NCBI GenBank assembly: GCA_002842465.1
Contig: PHDA01000014.1
Location: forward strand, 1 to 64,000
Direction: 5' to 3'
Origin: Bacteroidetes bacterium HGW-Bacteroidetes-7
GTDB taxonomy: Bacteria > Bacteroidota > Bacteroidia > Bacteroidales > UBA932
DNA length: 64,000 bases
In this document: in pieces, positions 28,941-38,709 of the stretch
How the letters are laid out: each line of letters begins with the position of its first letter
Numbering within the stretch: the first letter of the stretch is position 1
Program-made: the position numbers and the translations under genes
Notes under the pieces: generated by a model
What the model saw: only the letters and a program-made list of their open reading frames with translations
Databases searched by the model: none
Told to the model about the DNA's origin: nothing

Positions 28941-29439
28941 TATTTATACTGACGGTGCTGCCCGTGGCAATCCAGGCCCTGGTGGGTGGGGTGCAATTCT
29001 TAAATCGGGAAGACATTATAAGGAGTTATCAGGCGGATTCAGTTGCACAACCAACAACCGAATGGAGCTTCTTGCAGTAATTGTTGCATTGGAGACAATT
29101 AAAAAAGCCAATGCCGAGGTTACTGTTCACTCCGATTCTTCATATGTTTGTGATGCAATAAACAAAGGTTGGTTGTTCCAGTGGGAAAAAAAAGATTTTG
29201 CAAAGAAAAAAAACCCGGATCTCTGGAAACGGTTTCTTATAATTTTCAGAAAACATAAGGTAAAATTTGTATGGATCAAAGGACACAACGGTCATACTGA
29301 AAATGAACGCTGTGATAAGTTGGCAGTAGAAGCTTCAATGATGTTAAATCTGCCACCTGATAATGGTTATATCACAGTTATTAACGAGGGGAATAGTCCT
29401 GATTCCTCAGCCACGGAACAAACCCTGCCTCTTTTATAG
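28933..29439 (+). CDS. rnhA: Ribonuclease HI
   Basis: A 168-aa RNase H that cuts RNA in RNA-DNA hybrids. The four catalytic carboxylates are visible in YTDGAARGNPG, NRMELLA, VHSDSSYV and ERCDKLA, plus the GHNGHTENE loop. I choose the ATG at 28933, preceded by the purine-rich GGCGGAAGGG; a TTG five codons upstream also exists but is less likely. The C-terminal tail of about 20 residues is encoded in sequence that also encodes, on the other strand, the end of mqnC (59-base overlap). Confidence 0.93.
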   Translation: MINIYTDGAARGNPGPGGWGAILKSGRHYKELSGGFSCTTNNRMELLAVIVALETIKKANAEVTVHSDSSYVCDAINKGWLFQWEKKDFAKKKNPDLWKRFLIIFRKHKVKFVWIKGHNGHTENERCDKLAVEASMMLNLPPDNGYITVINEGNSPDSSATEQTLPLL

Positions 29440-30484
29440 CATTCTGAATTCCTGTTGCGTCAGTTCTGTTTTCTGCACCTGCAGATGAAACAACATTCTC
29501 TTCAATCATAATTGAGCCCATATCATCTGCCCCTGAATGAAGGGCAAGTTGGGCTATCTCCATTCCGATTGTGAGCCATGAAGCCTGGATGTGAGGTATG
29601 TTGTTAAGAACGATTCTGCTTATTGCTACCATCTTTAGATGTTCAATTGCATCAGGCGCAATAACTCCGGACATCTGCTCCATTTGGGCAAGTTTTGTCC
29701 CCTCTGTTTGCATTGGCCAGCAGATAAACGCCCTGAAGCCCGGGGCACCCGTGGGTCTTTTATTTTGAATATTTCTAAGTAGTATAAGGTGTTCAATTCT
29801 CTCCTTAATAGTCTCAATATGACCATATACCATTGTTGCAGTTGTTCCAAGTCCTAATTTATGGGCGCACTCCATCACCTTTACCCATGCATTGACTCCT
29901 GGTTTTGCCGGAGATAATATCTTTCTCACTCTGTCGGATAGAATCTCGGCACCAGCTCCGGGAAGAGTGTCAAGACCTGCATCAATCAACCTTTTTAAAG
30001 TATCCTCAACCGGAAGGTTGCTAATGCGGGCAATATGAAAAACCTCCGGTGGACCTAAGGCATTTAGTTTAAGTGTTGGGTACTCTCTTTTTAATCTGCG
30101 GAAAAGCTCTTCATAGAAGATAATATCCAATTCGGGATGAAGCCCACCTTGTAGAAGAAGCTGATCGCCTCCATACATGAACAGTTGGTCAATTTTGTTT
30201 CTGTACTCCTGTGGTGTTGTGATGTAAGAAACCTCTTTTTTGGATATCTTACAGTGAAAATTGCAAAATTTGCAACCTGATATGCATACATTGGTATAAT
30301 TCACATTTCTGTCAATTTGCCAGCTTACTTTATTGCCCGGATTTTTGATGAACCTTATTTTGTTGGCAAGATTCAGAAGTTCATTTAATGGTGCCTTTTC
30401 GTATAGAAAAAGGGCCTCATCACAAGTGATCTCTTTTCCCGCAATTGCTTTGTTGTACAATATATTCAACTCCATATGTGTCAT
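29381..30484 (-). CDS. mqnC: Cyclic dehypoxanthinyl futalosine synthase (radical SAM)
   Basis: A 367-aa radical SAM enzyme of the futalosine menaquinone pathway, cyclising dehypoxanthine futalosine. The 4Fe-4S motif is CISGCKFCNF (CxxxCxxC), and the block GADDMGSIMIEENVVSSAGA near residue 330 is typical of MqnC and separates it from CofG/CofH. MqnE is the nearest alternative but has a different C-terminus. A start three codons later (30475) is also possible. It overlaps the end of rnhA on the opposite strand. TACTTTTG (minus strand, 30498-30505) is a possible -7 box. Confidence 0.88.
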   Translation of the reverse strand: MTHMELNILYNKAIAGKEITCDEALFLYEKAPLNELLNLANKIRFIKNPGNKVSWQIDRNVNYTNVCISGCKFCNFHCKISKKEVSYITTPQEYRNKIDQLFMYGGDQLLLQGGLHPELDIIFYEELFRRLKREYPTLKLNALGPPEVFHIARISNLPVEDTLKRLIDAGLDTLPGAGAEILSDRVRKILSPAKPGVNAWVKVMECAHKLGLGTTATMVYGHIETIKERIEHLILLRNIQNKRPTGAPGFRAFICWPMQTEGTKLAQMEQMSGVIAPDAIEHLKMVAISRIVLNNIPHIQASWLTIGMEIAQLALHSGADDMGSIMIEENVVSSAGAENRTDATGIQNAIKEAGFVPWLRNQDYSPR

Positions 30485-30537
30485 ATATGATGTAAGGCAA
30501 AAGTATAAGTTTTATTTAGATAATGTTACAAAAAAGG

Positions 30538-30545
30538 TATATTTG
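30538..30545 (+). promoter_or_regulatory. Predicted -7 box of gpsA
   Basis: TATATTTG matches TAnnTTTG and lies 34 bases before the gpsA ATG. Confidence 0.5.
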
Positions 30546-30579
30546 TGAATTAAACCTAGATTAAAATCGTTGATTTGTA

Positions 30580-31593
30580 ATGGATAATTTTTTTGAAAGG
30601 GAGGGTCTCAGGTATGCCATGATTGGTAGTGGCAGCTGGGCAACGGCCCTTTCCAAGCTGCTGCTTAACAACCAGGAGAAAATATCCTGGTATGTAAGGG
30701 ATGATGAGATGATAGACCAGATGAAAAAATCTAATCACAACCCATATTATCTTCCCGCCTTTAAATTTGACCCTGAAAGAATAGTCTTCAGTTCAGACAT
30801 TAATGAAATCATTGACTCTGCTGATGTGCTTGTGTTCTGTGTCCCCTCTGCTTATTTTCTAACTGAAGCTGCACTCATAAAACGCTCATTTAAAGATAAG
30901 TTTATAATAAGTGCAATTAAAGGGATGATTCCTGATGATAACATAACTATTGCCGAATATTTCCACGAAAAATTCAATATCCCTTTCAGTAAAATTGGAA
31001 TCGTCAGTGGACCATGTCATGCAGAGGAGGTGGCAATGGAAAAACTCTCATATCTCACTCTTTCGAGTAAACATATTGAGGTTGCCAGATCTCTGTGTGA
31101 TGTTTTTGCATGTAACTACATCAAGACCGTTCCTGGAACTGATATTTACGGAGTCGAATACGCTGCAATTCTGAAAAACATCTATGCTGTGGCAGCAGGG
31201 GTGTGTCACTCCCTTTCTTATGGAGATAATTTTATGGCAGTCTTGATTACCAGTAGTTTTCATGAAATGAGGGATTTTCTTCATGCATCCCATCCCGATC
31301 ATGCAAGGAGAACATCTACCTCCGCATACCTGGGCGATCTGCTTGTTACAAGCTACTCCCAATTCAGCCGCAACAGAACATTCGGAAGCATGATTGGAAA
31401 AGGTTACTCTGTTCAATCTGCACAGGTTGAGATGAATATGGTGGCAGAGGGTTACTATGCAACAAAATGCATATATGAGATCAATAGGAAATTTAATGTG
31501 CATATGCCTATCGCAGAGGCAATGTACAAAATTCTTTATGAACAGAAATATCCTGCGTATGTAATTAAACAGCTTTCAGAAAATTTACAGTAA
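30580..31593 (+). CDS. gpsA: Glycerol-3-phosphate dehydrogenase (NAD(P)+)
   Basis: A 337-aa enzyme that reduces dihydroxyacetone phosphate to sn-glycerol 3-phosphate for phospholipid synthesis. The dinucleotide site is IGSGSWATALSKLL (about 16-29), ISAIKGM and SGPCHAEEVA follow, and the catalytic lysine is in YAAILKNIYAVAAG. It lies five bases before pgi and is probably the first gene of a gpsA-pgi-addB-addA unit. Confidence 0.95.
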   Translation: MDNFFEREGLRYAMIGSGSWATALSKLLLNNQEKISWYVRDDEMIDQMKKSNHNPYYLPAFKFDPERIVFSSDINEIIDSADVLVFCVPSAYFLTEAALIKRSFKDKFIISAIKGMIPDDNITIAEYFHEKFNIPFSKIGIVSGPCHAEEVAMEKLSYLTLSSKHIEVARSLCDVFACNYIKTVPGTDIYGVEYAAILKNIYAVAAGVCHSLSYGDNFMAVLITSSFHEMRDFLHASHPDHARRTSTSAYLGDLLVTSYSQFSRNRTFGSMIGKGYSVQSAQVEMNMVAEGYYATKCIYEINRKFNVHMPIAEAMYKILYEQKYPAYVIKQLSENLQ

Positions 31594-31598
31594 TTACT

Positions 31599-32942
31599 AT
31601 GATTGAGAATGTTATCCAGATAGATTTGAAAGGGGCTAAACCCTTTTTCACAGACAAGGAGTATGCCGAATCGGTTACGGATGCACTCTCTTCATTTGAC
31701 ACTCTTATGTCTTCCAAAGGCAGAGGTGCAGAATTCACCGGGTGGCTTAACCTTCCCTCACAAACAGATAAAAAACTTATTAAAGAGATTGAAAAGATAG
31801 CCTCTGAGTGGAAAATGATTGCCGAGGTTGTTGTTGTGATAGGAATAGGTGGCTCCTACCTTGGAACAAAAGCTGCAATTGAATCACTTTCACACAGTTT
31901 TAGGCTTCAGATTGGAAACAACGGTTGGCCAACTATTGTATTTGCAGGACATAATCTCTCAGGAGAATATATGTCAGAGCTGATGGATCTGCTACAGAAG
32001 AGAGAATCAGCTGCAATTGTTATTTCAAAATCAGGTACAACTACAGAACCTGCTGTTGCATTCAGGATTATTAAAGAGCATTTTGAGAATAAATATGGAA
32101 AAAGCGGTGCTGCCGCTAGAATTATTGCTGTTACCGACTCATCAAAAGGTGCACTGAAATCGCTTTCAGATTCAGAAGGTTATAAAACCTTTGTAATCCC
32201 TGACGATGTTGGAGGCAGATATTCGGTTTTAACACCGGTTGGCCTTCTCCCAATTGCCGTTGCCGGATTCAACATCAGGGAAATGCTTGATGGAGCTTCT
32301 CGTATGGAAAACCTCTGTAAAAAAGGGGGTGCAGATAACCCTGCTATCCGTTATGCAGCTGCTAGAAATCTGCTTTACGGCAATGGGAAGAAAATCGAAA
32401 TTCTTGTAAATTATAACCCAAAACTAACCTTTTTTTCTGAGTGGTGGAAGCAACTATTCGGAGAGAGCGAGGGTAAAGAGGGAAAGGGCATATTTCCGGC
32501 CTCTGTTAACTTTACCACAGATCTTCACTCAATGGGACAATACATACAGGATGGCGAGAGAATCCTCTTTGAAACGGTTTTGAGCATTGGTAAGGCAGAG
32601 AGAGATTCTATGATCAGAGCCAATGAGGATAACCTTGATGGTCTGAATTATATATCAGGAAAAACTGTTGAGCAGTGCAATAAAATGGCCGAGATAGGAA
32701 CAAGATTAGCGCATATTGACGGAGGAGTCCCAAATATTGCCATATCGGTTGAGAAATTGGATGAATTCAACCTCGGCTCACTCTTCTATTTCTTTGAGTT
32801 TGCTTGTGGTATCAGTGCATATATGCTGGATATTAATCCGTTTGATCAGCAGGGAGTAGAAGACTACAAGAAGAACATGTTTGCTCTTTTGGATAAACCA
32901 GGTTATGAAGAGCTGGCATCCAAGCTAAAGAAAAGACTGTAA
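31599..32942 (+). CDS. pgi: Glucose-6-phosphate isomerase
   Basis: A 447-aa cytosolic isomerase interconverting glucose 6-phosphate and fructose 6-phosphate. It has the short bacterial form of the family, with VIGIGGSYLGTKAA near residue 80, VISKSGTTTEPA, the signature DVGGRYSVLTPVGLLP and the C-terminal FDQQGVEDYK containing the conserved Gln and lysine. Close spacing links it to gpsA upstream, and it is 24 bases from addB. Confidence 0.96.
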   Translation: MIENVIQIDLKGAKPFFTDKEYAESVTDALSSFDTLMSSKGRGAEFTGWLNLPSQTDKKLIKEIEKIASEWKMIAEVVVVIGIGGSYLGTKAAIESLSHSFRLQIGNNGWPTIVFAGHNLSGEYMSELMDLLQKRESAAIVISKSGTTTEPAVAFRIIKEHFENKYGKSGAAARIIAVTDSSKGALKSLSDSEGYKTFVIPDDVGGRYSVLTPVGLLPIAVAGFNIREMLDGASRMENLCKKGGADNPAIRYAAARNLLYGNGKKIEILVNYNPKLTFFSEWWKQLFGESEGKEGKGIFPASVNFTTDLHSMGQYIQDGERILFETVLSIGKAERDSMIRANEDNLDGLNYISGKTVEQCNKMAEIGTRLAHIDGGVPNIAISVEKLDEFNLGSLFYFFEFACGISAYMLDINPFDQQGVEDYKKNMFALLDKPGYEELASKLKKRL

Positions 32943-32966
32943 TCTCTATAATTCAGATATTTAAAG

Positions 32967-35696
32967 ATGAAGTTTTTACAAACTGTCGCTTCCCGCTTTT
33001 ATGAAGATGAAGGGGCGAAAATACGGGAGTTGTGTTTTGTCTTTCCAAACAGAAGATCAGGTCTTTTCTTTCAGAAATATCTGGGAGAGTTAACAGACGC
33101 CCCAATTTTCTCTCCAAAAATATTCACGATTAAAGATTTCATAATATCTGTCTCTGGTTTGAGAGAGGCCGACAGGCTTGATTCCCTTTTTAGATTATAC
33201 AGCATATACAAAGAGATTTCAGGAACAGAAGAGAGTTTTGATGATTTTGTCTTCTGGGGAGATGTAATTATTGATGATTTTAATGATACCGATAAGTTTC
33301 TTGCAGATGCTCGACTTTTATTTGCAAACATTAAAGAGCTCAAAGAGATTGAAAGCGATTACTCTTTCTTAACCCAAACTCAGCTTGAGGCAGTAATGAG
33401 CTTTTGGGAGGGTTTTTTACCCATAGGAGAGAGTGAAAACAAACAGAAGTTCAAAGCATTATGGCAGGTTCTATATCCTCTTTATCTGAAGTTCAGAGAG
33501 GAGCTGATGTTAGAAAATAGTGGGTATGAGGGTATGATCTTCAGGCATGTTGTCGAAAACCCCAATTTGCTTGACAAACTAAACGATTACCGTGAGATAG
33601 TATTCGTAGGGTTGAATGCACTCAATGAGTGTGAGAAAAAAATACTTAAAGAGCTTAAAAAACAGGGTAAAGCAGACTTTTATTGGGACTATTTTGGAGA
33701 ATTCATAACTGACAGCTCAAATAGAGCTTCTCATTTTATGAATGAAAATATCACCAATTTTCCGTCAAATAGGGATATCTTTTTTGAAAAGTACGAGACA
33801 CCCAAAATTGAAATAATCGGAGTCTCGTCTGCAGTGATGCAGACAAAGATTGTATCAAAGATATTGGAATGCAACCAAAATGGAATTGAGAATGCAGTTG
33901 TACTTCCCGATGAAAGGTTATTGCTGCCTATGCTTCATTCAATTCCCGAAAAATTCCCTGATGTGAATGTGACAATGGGATATCCACTTAAAGGATCTCC
34001 AATAATGTCATTAATCGAGTACATTACTGAACTTACAAAAGATAAAGGGGCATACTATTACAAAAGGGTTATTCCAATTTTAAAGCATAACTACATTAAG
34101 TCGATATGCGGTAAAAGTGCCTCAGAACACCTTGGCAGAATTGTAAAACAGAATCTGATTTATGTATCACCAGCCTTTTTTGAAGATAATTATCTACTGA
34201 AGCTGATTTTCTCTGAAACTGTCGGTAATAACATCACTGCTAAAGATTTTTGCATTAAATTGCTTAATATTCTTGATTATATTGTTCAAAATTCTCAAAC
34301 AAGAGGGATTGAAAAGGAGTTTATTTATCACATAAGAGTCTCACTAACAAGAATTGCAGGAATTCTGATTCCTATGTCACTTGACACATTCGGAAGATTG
34401 CTTACTCAGATTTTATCTACGGTATCAATACCCTTCAAAGGAGAACCACTTTCGGGTTTGCAAATTATGGGTGTTTTGGAAACCAGATCGCTGGATTTTG
34501 ATAATGTAATATATTGCTCATTAAACGAAGGCACATTTCCAACATCTTCACAATCAAATTCTTTCATCCCTTATAATCTCAGAAGAGGTTTTTCACTCCC
34601 GGTTAAGGAGTATAACGATGCGATTGCATCTTACCATTTTTACAGATCAATTTACAGAGCAAAACAGGTCTGGTTGCTTTACGATACCCGTACAGAAGGG
34701 CTCAATACCGGAGAGATGAGCAGGTTTATTCTGCAAATGAAATTTCACTATAAACTTCCATTAAAAGAGAGCAGAGCTGCTTTTAGGGTAAAATGCGCAC
34801 CGGATAAAATTGTGGATATTAAAAAGAGCCCTCAGGTTATAGAGCAGGTTGAAAAAATATTTTTTGGAGATCAGCCTAAATCGCTCTCTGCAACCGCTTT
34901 GGGTTCATATATTCTTTGTCCGCTGCAATTTTATTTCTCTTATGTCGAGGGTGTCCGAGAGGAGGACGAGATATCAGAGGAGATTGAATCAAATGATTTT
35001 GGCTCAATTTTTCACTACGTTATGGAGAAGCTCTACTATGGTTTCAAGGGAAAAAGAGTGTCAAAAGATGATATTAGCAACCTGATGAAAGATTCATCTC
35101 AAATCGAAAAGTTGATAGAAGCAGGGTTTTTAAAATATCGAAATTTACGAGAGTTTAAAGGCTACAATCTATTGATTAAAAGACTTATAGAAAAGTACAT
35201 TCTACTTACTCTTGAATTTGACTTATCACTGGCTCCATTTGAATATATAGACTCTGAAAAAAAGATAATATCAAAACTTATTCTTGAAGATGGTAAAGAG
35301 GTTGCACTTAAAGGATTTATAGACAGAATTGATAGGATAGATAGTTTTAAAAGGGTAGTTGACTACAAGACCGGTAAAGGAGAGATAAAATACTCAAATC
35401 TTGACGACTTATTTGAAACAAAAAAATTCAATAAAAATAAAGTAGCATTCCAAATGTTGTTTTATGCTATGCTTTTGGATGAAAAACAACCGGTTAAGCT
35501 CGCCCCCTATATATTAAGAAACATTAGCAAAAACAGTGGTGGTGATGAAAAAGTTGTGGATGAGTCAGAGGTAGAACAATATAAGGAGATGTTAAAAATT
35601 CTGGTTAAAGAGATATTTAATCCTGAAATAAGTTTTTACGGAAACAGAGGAACCAGAACATGTGAATGGTGTCCATATTCTCCAATTTGTTACTAA
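32967..35696 (+). CDS. addB: AddB-like PD-(D/E)XK nuclease subunit
   Basis: A 909-aa protein resembling the AddB subunit of the AddAB helicase-nuclease. The N-terminal helicase-like part starts with FPNRRSGLFFQKYL and lacks an intact Walker A, as in many Bacteroidetes AddB proteins. The C-terminal nuclease domain has GFIDRIDR and VVDYKTGKG, and an iron-sulfur cluster site is formed by one cysteine before it (YILCPLQFYFSY) and three at the very end (CEWCPYSPIC). With AddA it would process double-strand breaks for recombination. It ends ten bases before addA. Confidence 0.88.
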   Translation: MKFLQTVASRFYEDEGAKIRELCFVFPNRRSGLFFQKYLGELTDAPIFSPKIFTIKDFIISVSGLREADRLDSLFRLYSIYKEISGTEESFDDFVFWGDVIIDDFNDTDKFLADARLLFANIKELKEIESDYSFLTQTQLEAVMSFWEGFLPIGESENKQKFKALWQVLYPLYLKFREELMLENSGYEGMIFRHVVENPNLLDKLNDYREIVFVGLNALNECEKKILKELKKQGKADFYWDYFGEFITDSSNRASHFMNENITNFPSNRDIFFEKYETPKIEIIGVSSAVMQTKIVSKILECNQNGIENAVVLPDERLLLPMLHSIPEKFPDVNVTMGYPLKGSPIMSLIEYITELTKDKGAYYYKRVIPILKHNYIKSICGKSASEHLGRIVKQNLIYVSPAFFEDNYLLKLIFSETVGNNITAKDFCIKLLNILDYIVQNSQTRGIEKEFIYHIRVSLTRIAGILIPMSLDTFGRLLTQILSTVSIPFKGEPLSGLQIMGVLETRSLDFDNVIYCSLNEGTFPTSSQSNSFIPYNLRRGFSLPVKEYNDAIASYHFYRSIYRAKQVWLLYDTRTEGLNTGEMSRFILQMKFHYKLPLKESRAAFRVKCAPDKIVDIKKSPQVIEQVEKIFFGDQPKSLSATALGSYILCPLQFYFSYVEGVREEDEISEEIESNDFGSIFHYVMEKLYYGFKGKRVSKDDISNLMKDSSQIEKLIEAGFLKYRNLREFKGYNLLIKRLIEKYILLTLEFDLSLAPFEYIDSEKKIISKLILEDGKEVALKGFIDRIDRIDSFKRVVDYKTGKGEIKYSNLDDLFETKKFNKNKVAFQMLFYAMLLDEKQPVKLAPYILRNISKNSGGDEKVVDESEVEQYKEMLKILVKEIFNPEISFYGNRGTRTCEWCPYSPICY

Positions 35697-35706
35697 ATGC
35701 TGCGAT

Positions 35707-38694
35707 ATGGGAAAACTCAAAATTATAAAAGCATCGGCAGGTTCTGGAAAAACCCACACCCTTACAGGGGAGTATCTCTCACTATTACTTAAAAAAGAGA
35801 GAGCTTACAGAAACATTCTTGCCGTTACTTTTACAAACAAGGCAACTGAAGAGATGAAAAGGAGAGTTATTGAAACTCTCTACAAAGAGTCTCTTACAGA
35901 TCCCGGCGCCAAGAGACGACTTATTGAGATACTGCACGACTATTCATCATTCTCCATATTGACGATAGACCGTTTTTTTCAGCAGACTTTAAGGGCATTT
36001 GCAAGGGAGATTGGAAAAAACAACGGCTACACGGTAGAGCTTGATCAGGACATGGTTCTGAGCGAAGCTATTGATAATATGATTCTCAATCTGGACCAGC
36101 CTGAGAACTCCGACCTTTTGGAATGGCTAACCAATATTAGCTTTGATGCTATAGAGAGGGGAGATGATTGGAATTTTAAAAAGGGAATCAAACAACTTGC
36201 AGACGAGCTATTTAAGGAGTCATTCAGACTAAAAAAATCAGATTTACTGCCCGATTCTTTTGACAAAAAAAGACTGACAACTTTTAAAGGACAATTAAGA
36301 GATGTTATAAAAGGTTTTGACAAAAATGTCATTAAAATAGCAGAAGGTGCACTCAAGGTTTTAAATCGTTTAAATCTTACAGCAGAAGATTTCCCATATA
36401 AGAAAGCCAGTGGCATTAGTTATTTTTACAAATGCGCTGCAGGAGAGTTTGAGATGCCCGGGGTTAGATTCCGTAATATGGTGGACAATTTTGATAATTG
36501 GGTCAACAAGACAATGATAAAGGAAAATCCCTCAATTTGCAATTCAATAGAAAATGCATTCAACGAAGGGCTCAACCAATCTTGTGTTGAAATGCTTAAC
36601 TATATTGACACAGAGTCAAAAACGTATTATAGTGCCAAAGCAGTACTTTCAAATATCAATACTCTGGGGTTGATGATTGATATTGAGAAATTTGTAAAGG
36701 GATACACTAAAGAAAACAACCTTGTGTTGATCCCGGAAACAACAGAGTTGCTAAGTAAAATTATTGATGGCAGTGATACCCCTTTTATTTATGAAAAGGT
36801 AGGCACTAGAATCGACCACTTTATGCTTGACGAGTTTCAGGATACCTCTCTTTTGCAGTGGATGAACTTTAAACCACTTATTGAAAACTCTCTTGCTTCG
36901 GGAAATGATAATTTAATAGTTGGAGATGTCAAACAGAGTATATACAGATGGAGAGGTTCTGACTGGAATTTACTAAACGGTGACATACTTAAGCACATTG
37001 ACCAAGAGAGAGTAGAGGAGACTGATTTAAAATTTAACTGGCGTTCGGCCAGGGAGATAGTTGACTTTAATAAGGAGTTTTTTACATATGCAGCTTTGGA
37101 GTGCAATACATTAACCAACTCTGAGGCATTTTCTGAGGTCTATGCCAATGTATTTCAGAAGATACCCGAAAAAAACAGTAACCTAAAAGGGCACATTCAT
37201 TTGAAATTTTTTGATAAAGGTGAAGATGAAGATGCCTGGAAAGAGAGAGCTCTTGAAAGTATAGCTCCACTTATTGAAAAGTATACCCAAAATGGATACA
37301 GACACAACCAAATTACAGTACTTGTAAGAACAAATAAAGAGGGTGAAAAGGTTGTTCAATATTTAATCTCCAAAGATTATCCGGTAATTTCCGAAGAATC
37401 TCTGCTGGTTTCATCATCAACGGCTGTGAGAAAAATTCTGACAATTCTAAAATATATAAACAATCCAGAAGATTCAGTCAATAACACTATTGCAAAATTT
37501 AACTCAATAGACCTTAACATTGGGGATAACATGGAATACATCTCCCTATATGAGTTATGTGAAGGTATAGTGATGGAAATTCAGGCTGAATGTGACGAAT
37601 CGGATGCAATATATATTCAGTCTTTTCTGGATATTGTTAATGATTTTCTAAAAACAGGCAAAACAGATCTGGCCTCTTTCATTGAGTGGTGGGAAATTAA
37701 GGGAAAGAAGAGATCTGTACCTGCTCCATCCGGACAAGATGCCATAAGGGTAATGACTATTCACAAAGCAAAAGGGTTGGGTATTCCGGTTGTAATCCTG
37801 CCATTTTTTGAGACTGAACTTGACCATTCAAACACAGGTCTTTTCCCTCAGATTTTGTGGTGTCAATCAACATTAGAGCCGTTTTCAAACATTCCTTTAC
37901 TACCTGTTAGGTATTCATCTTCATTGGAAAATACAATATTCAGTCAAGAGTATTCTCAAGAAAAAGTCAAGGCCTTTGTTGATAATTTGAACGTAGCGTA
38001 TGTTGCTCTCACCAGAGCAGAGAGAGAGATAGCAATTTTTGCTCAAATGCCTTTGGCCAAATCAAAAAACTCAGTTTCAAAACTGATGTTTAACCTCTTT
38101 AAAGATAGACTTGATGATTTACTTGAATTCAATGCAGGTGACTGGACAACAATCGTTCCGGTTGACGATCAGCCATTCACAAATGTTCCGTTGCCTGATG
38201 TGTTGTCAATTCCATACGGACAGAGACTAAGGCTTACCCTTAAGGGTGAGGAGTATTTCGACAGAGAGAGTAAGCGAAACTACGGTCTGATTATGCACTC
38301 TGTTTTATCTAGAATTGAAAAACATGAAGATTTAAAAGCCTCACTTGAAATATCCGTTTCTCAAGGCGAACTGGACATAGAAGAGTTTGCACCTTCATTT
38401 GAAATGTTGAACAGTTGTCTCGAGAGCATTCGGGAGAGACATTGGTTTGATGGTACTTATAAAATTTATAACGAGCTTGAGATAATCGAACCTGGTGGAA
38501 AAATCACCAGACCAGACAGAGTTCTTCTTGGAGCAGAGGCAATTGTAATTGATTTCAAATTCGGTAAGAATAGAGAGCAATCTCATATAAGACAGGTAAA
38601 TAGATACGTCTCCCTTATAAAATCGATGGGCATGGCTTATGTAAAAGGATATCTATGGTATCCCGAAGATAATGAGGTTATTGAGGTTGTTTGA
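35707..38694 (+). CDS. addA: AddA-like UvrD-family helicase-nuclease
   Basis: A 995-aa protein with Walker A ASAGSGKTHTL at 9-19, FTNKATEEMKRR (motif Ia), Walker B DEFQDTSLLQW, the GDVKQSIYRWRGS and VMTIHKAKGLG motifs and AYVALTRAER (motif VI). The C-terminus carries a PD-(D/E)XK nuclease core (RPDRVLLG, IVIDFKFGK, HIRQVNRY). That pairing of helicase and nuclease defines AddA. I choose the ATG at 35707, just before the P-loop; an upstream in-frame ATG at 35662 lies inside addB and adds residues not seen in the family. Confidence 0.92.
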   Translation: MGKLKIIKASAGSGKTHTLTGEYLSLLLKKERAYRNILAVTFTNKATEEMKRRVIETLYKESLTDPGAKRRLIEILHDYSSFSILTIDRFFQQTLRAFAREIGKNNGYTVELDQDMVLSEAIDNMILNLDQPENSDLLEWLTNISFDAIERGDDWNFKKGIKQLADELFKESFRLKKSDLLPDSFDKKRLTTFKGQLRDVIKGFDKNVIKIAEGALKVLNRLNLTAEDFPYKKASGISYFYKCAAGEFEMPGVRFRNMVDNFDNWVNKTMIKENPSICNSIENAFNEGLNQSCVEMLNYIDTESKTYYSAKAVLSNINTLGLMIDIEKFVKGYTKENNLVLIPETTELLSKIIDGSDTPFIYEKVGTRIDHFMLDEFQDTSLLQWMNFKPLIENSLASGNDNLIVGDVKQSIYRWRGSDWNLLNGDILKHIDQERVEETDLKFNWRSAREIVDFNKEFFTYAALECNTLTNSEAFSEVYANVFQKIPEKNSNLKGHIHLKFFDKGEDEDAWKERALESIAPLIEKYTQNGYRHNQITVLVRTNKEGEKVVQYLISKDYPVISEESLLVSSSTAVRKILTILKYINNPEDSVNNTIAKFNSIDLNIGDNMEYISLYELCEGIVMEIQAECDESDAIYIQSFLDIVNDFLKTGKTDLASFIEWWEIKGKKRSVPAPSGQDAIRVMTIHKAKGLGIPVVILPFFETELDHSNTGLFPQILWCQSTLEPFSNIPLLPVRYSSSLENTIFSQEYSQEKVKAFVDNLNVAYVALTRAEREIAIFAQMPLAKSKNSVSKLMFNLFKDRLDDLLEFNAGDWTTIVPVDDQPFTNVPLPDVLSIPYGQRLRLTLKGEEYFDRESKRNYGLIMHSVLSRIEKHEDLKASLEISVSQGELDIEEFAPSFEMLNSCLESIRERHWFDGTYKIYNELEIIEPGGKITRPDRVLLGAEAIVIDFKFGKNREQSHIRQVNRYVSLIKSMGMAYVKGYLWYPEDNEVIEVV

Positions 38695-38709
38695 TGATGA
38701 CTGGTGTTT

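Noticed and set aside
31048-31503. A 151-codon minus-strand frame inside gpsA
   Set aside because: Antisense to a conserved enzyme, with a composition rich in Cys and His that comes from the opposite reading frame.
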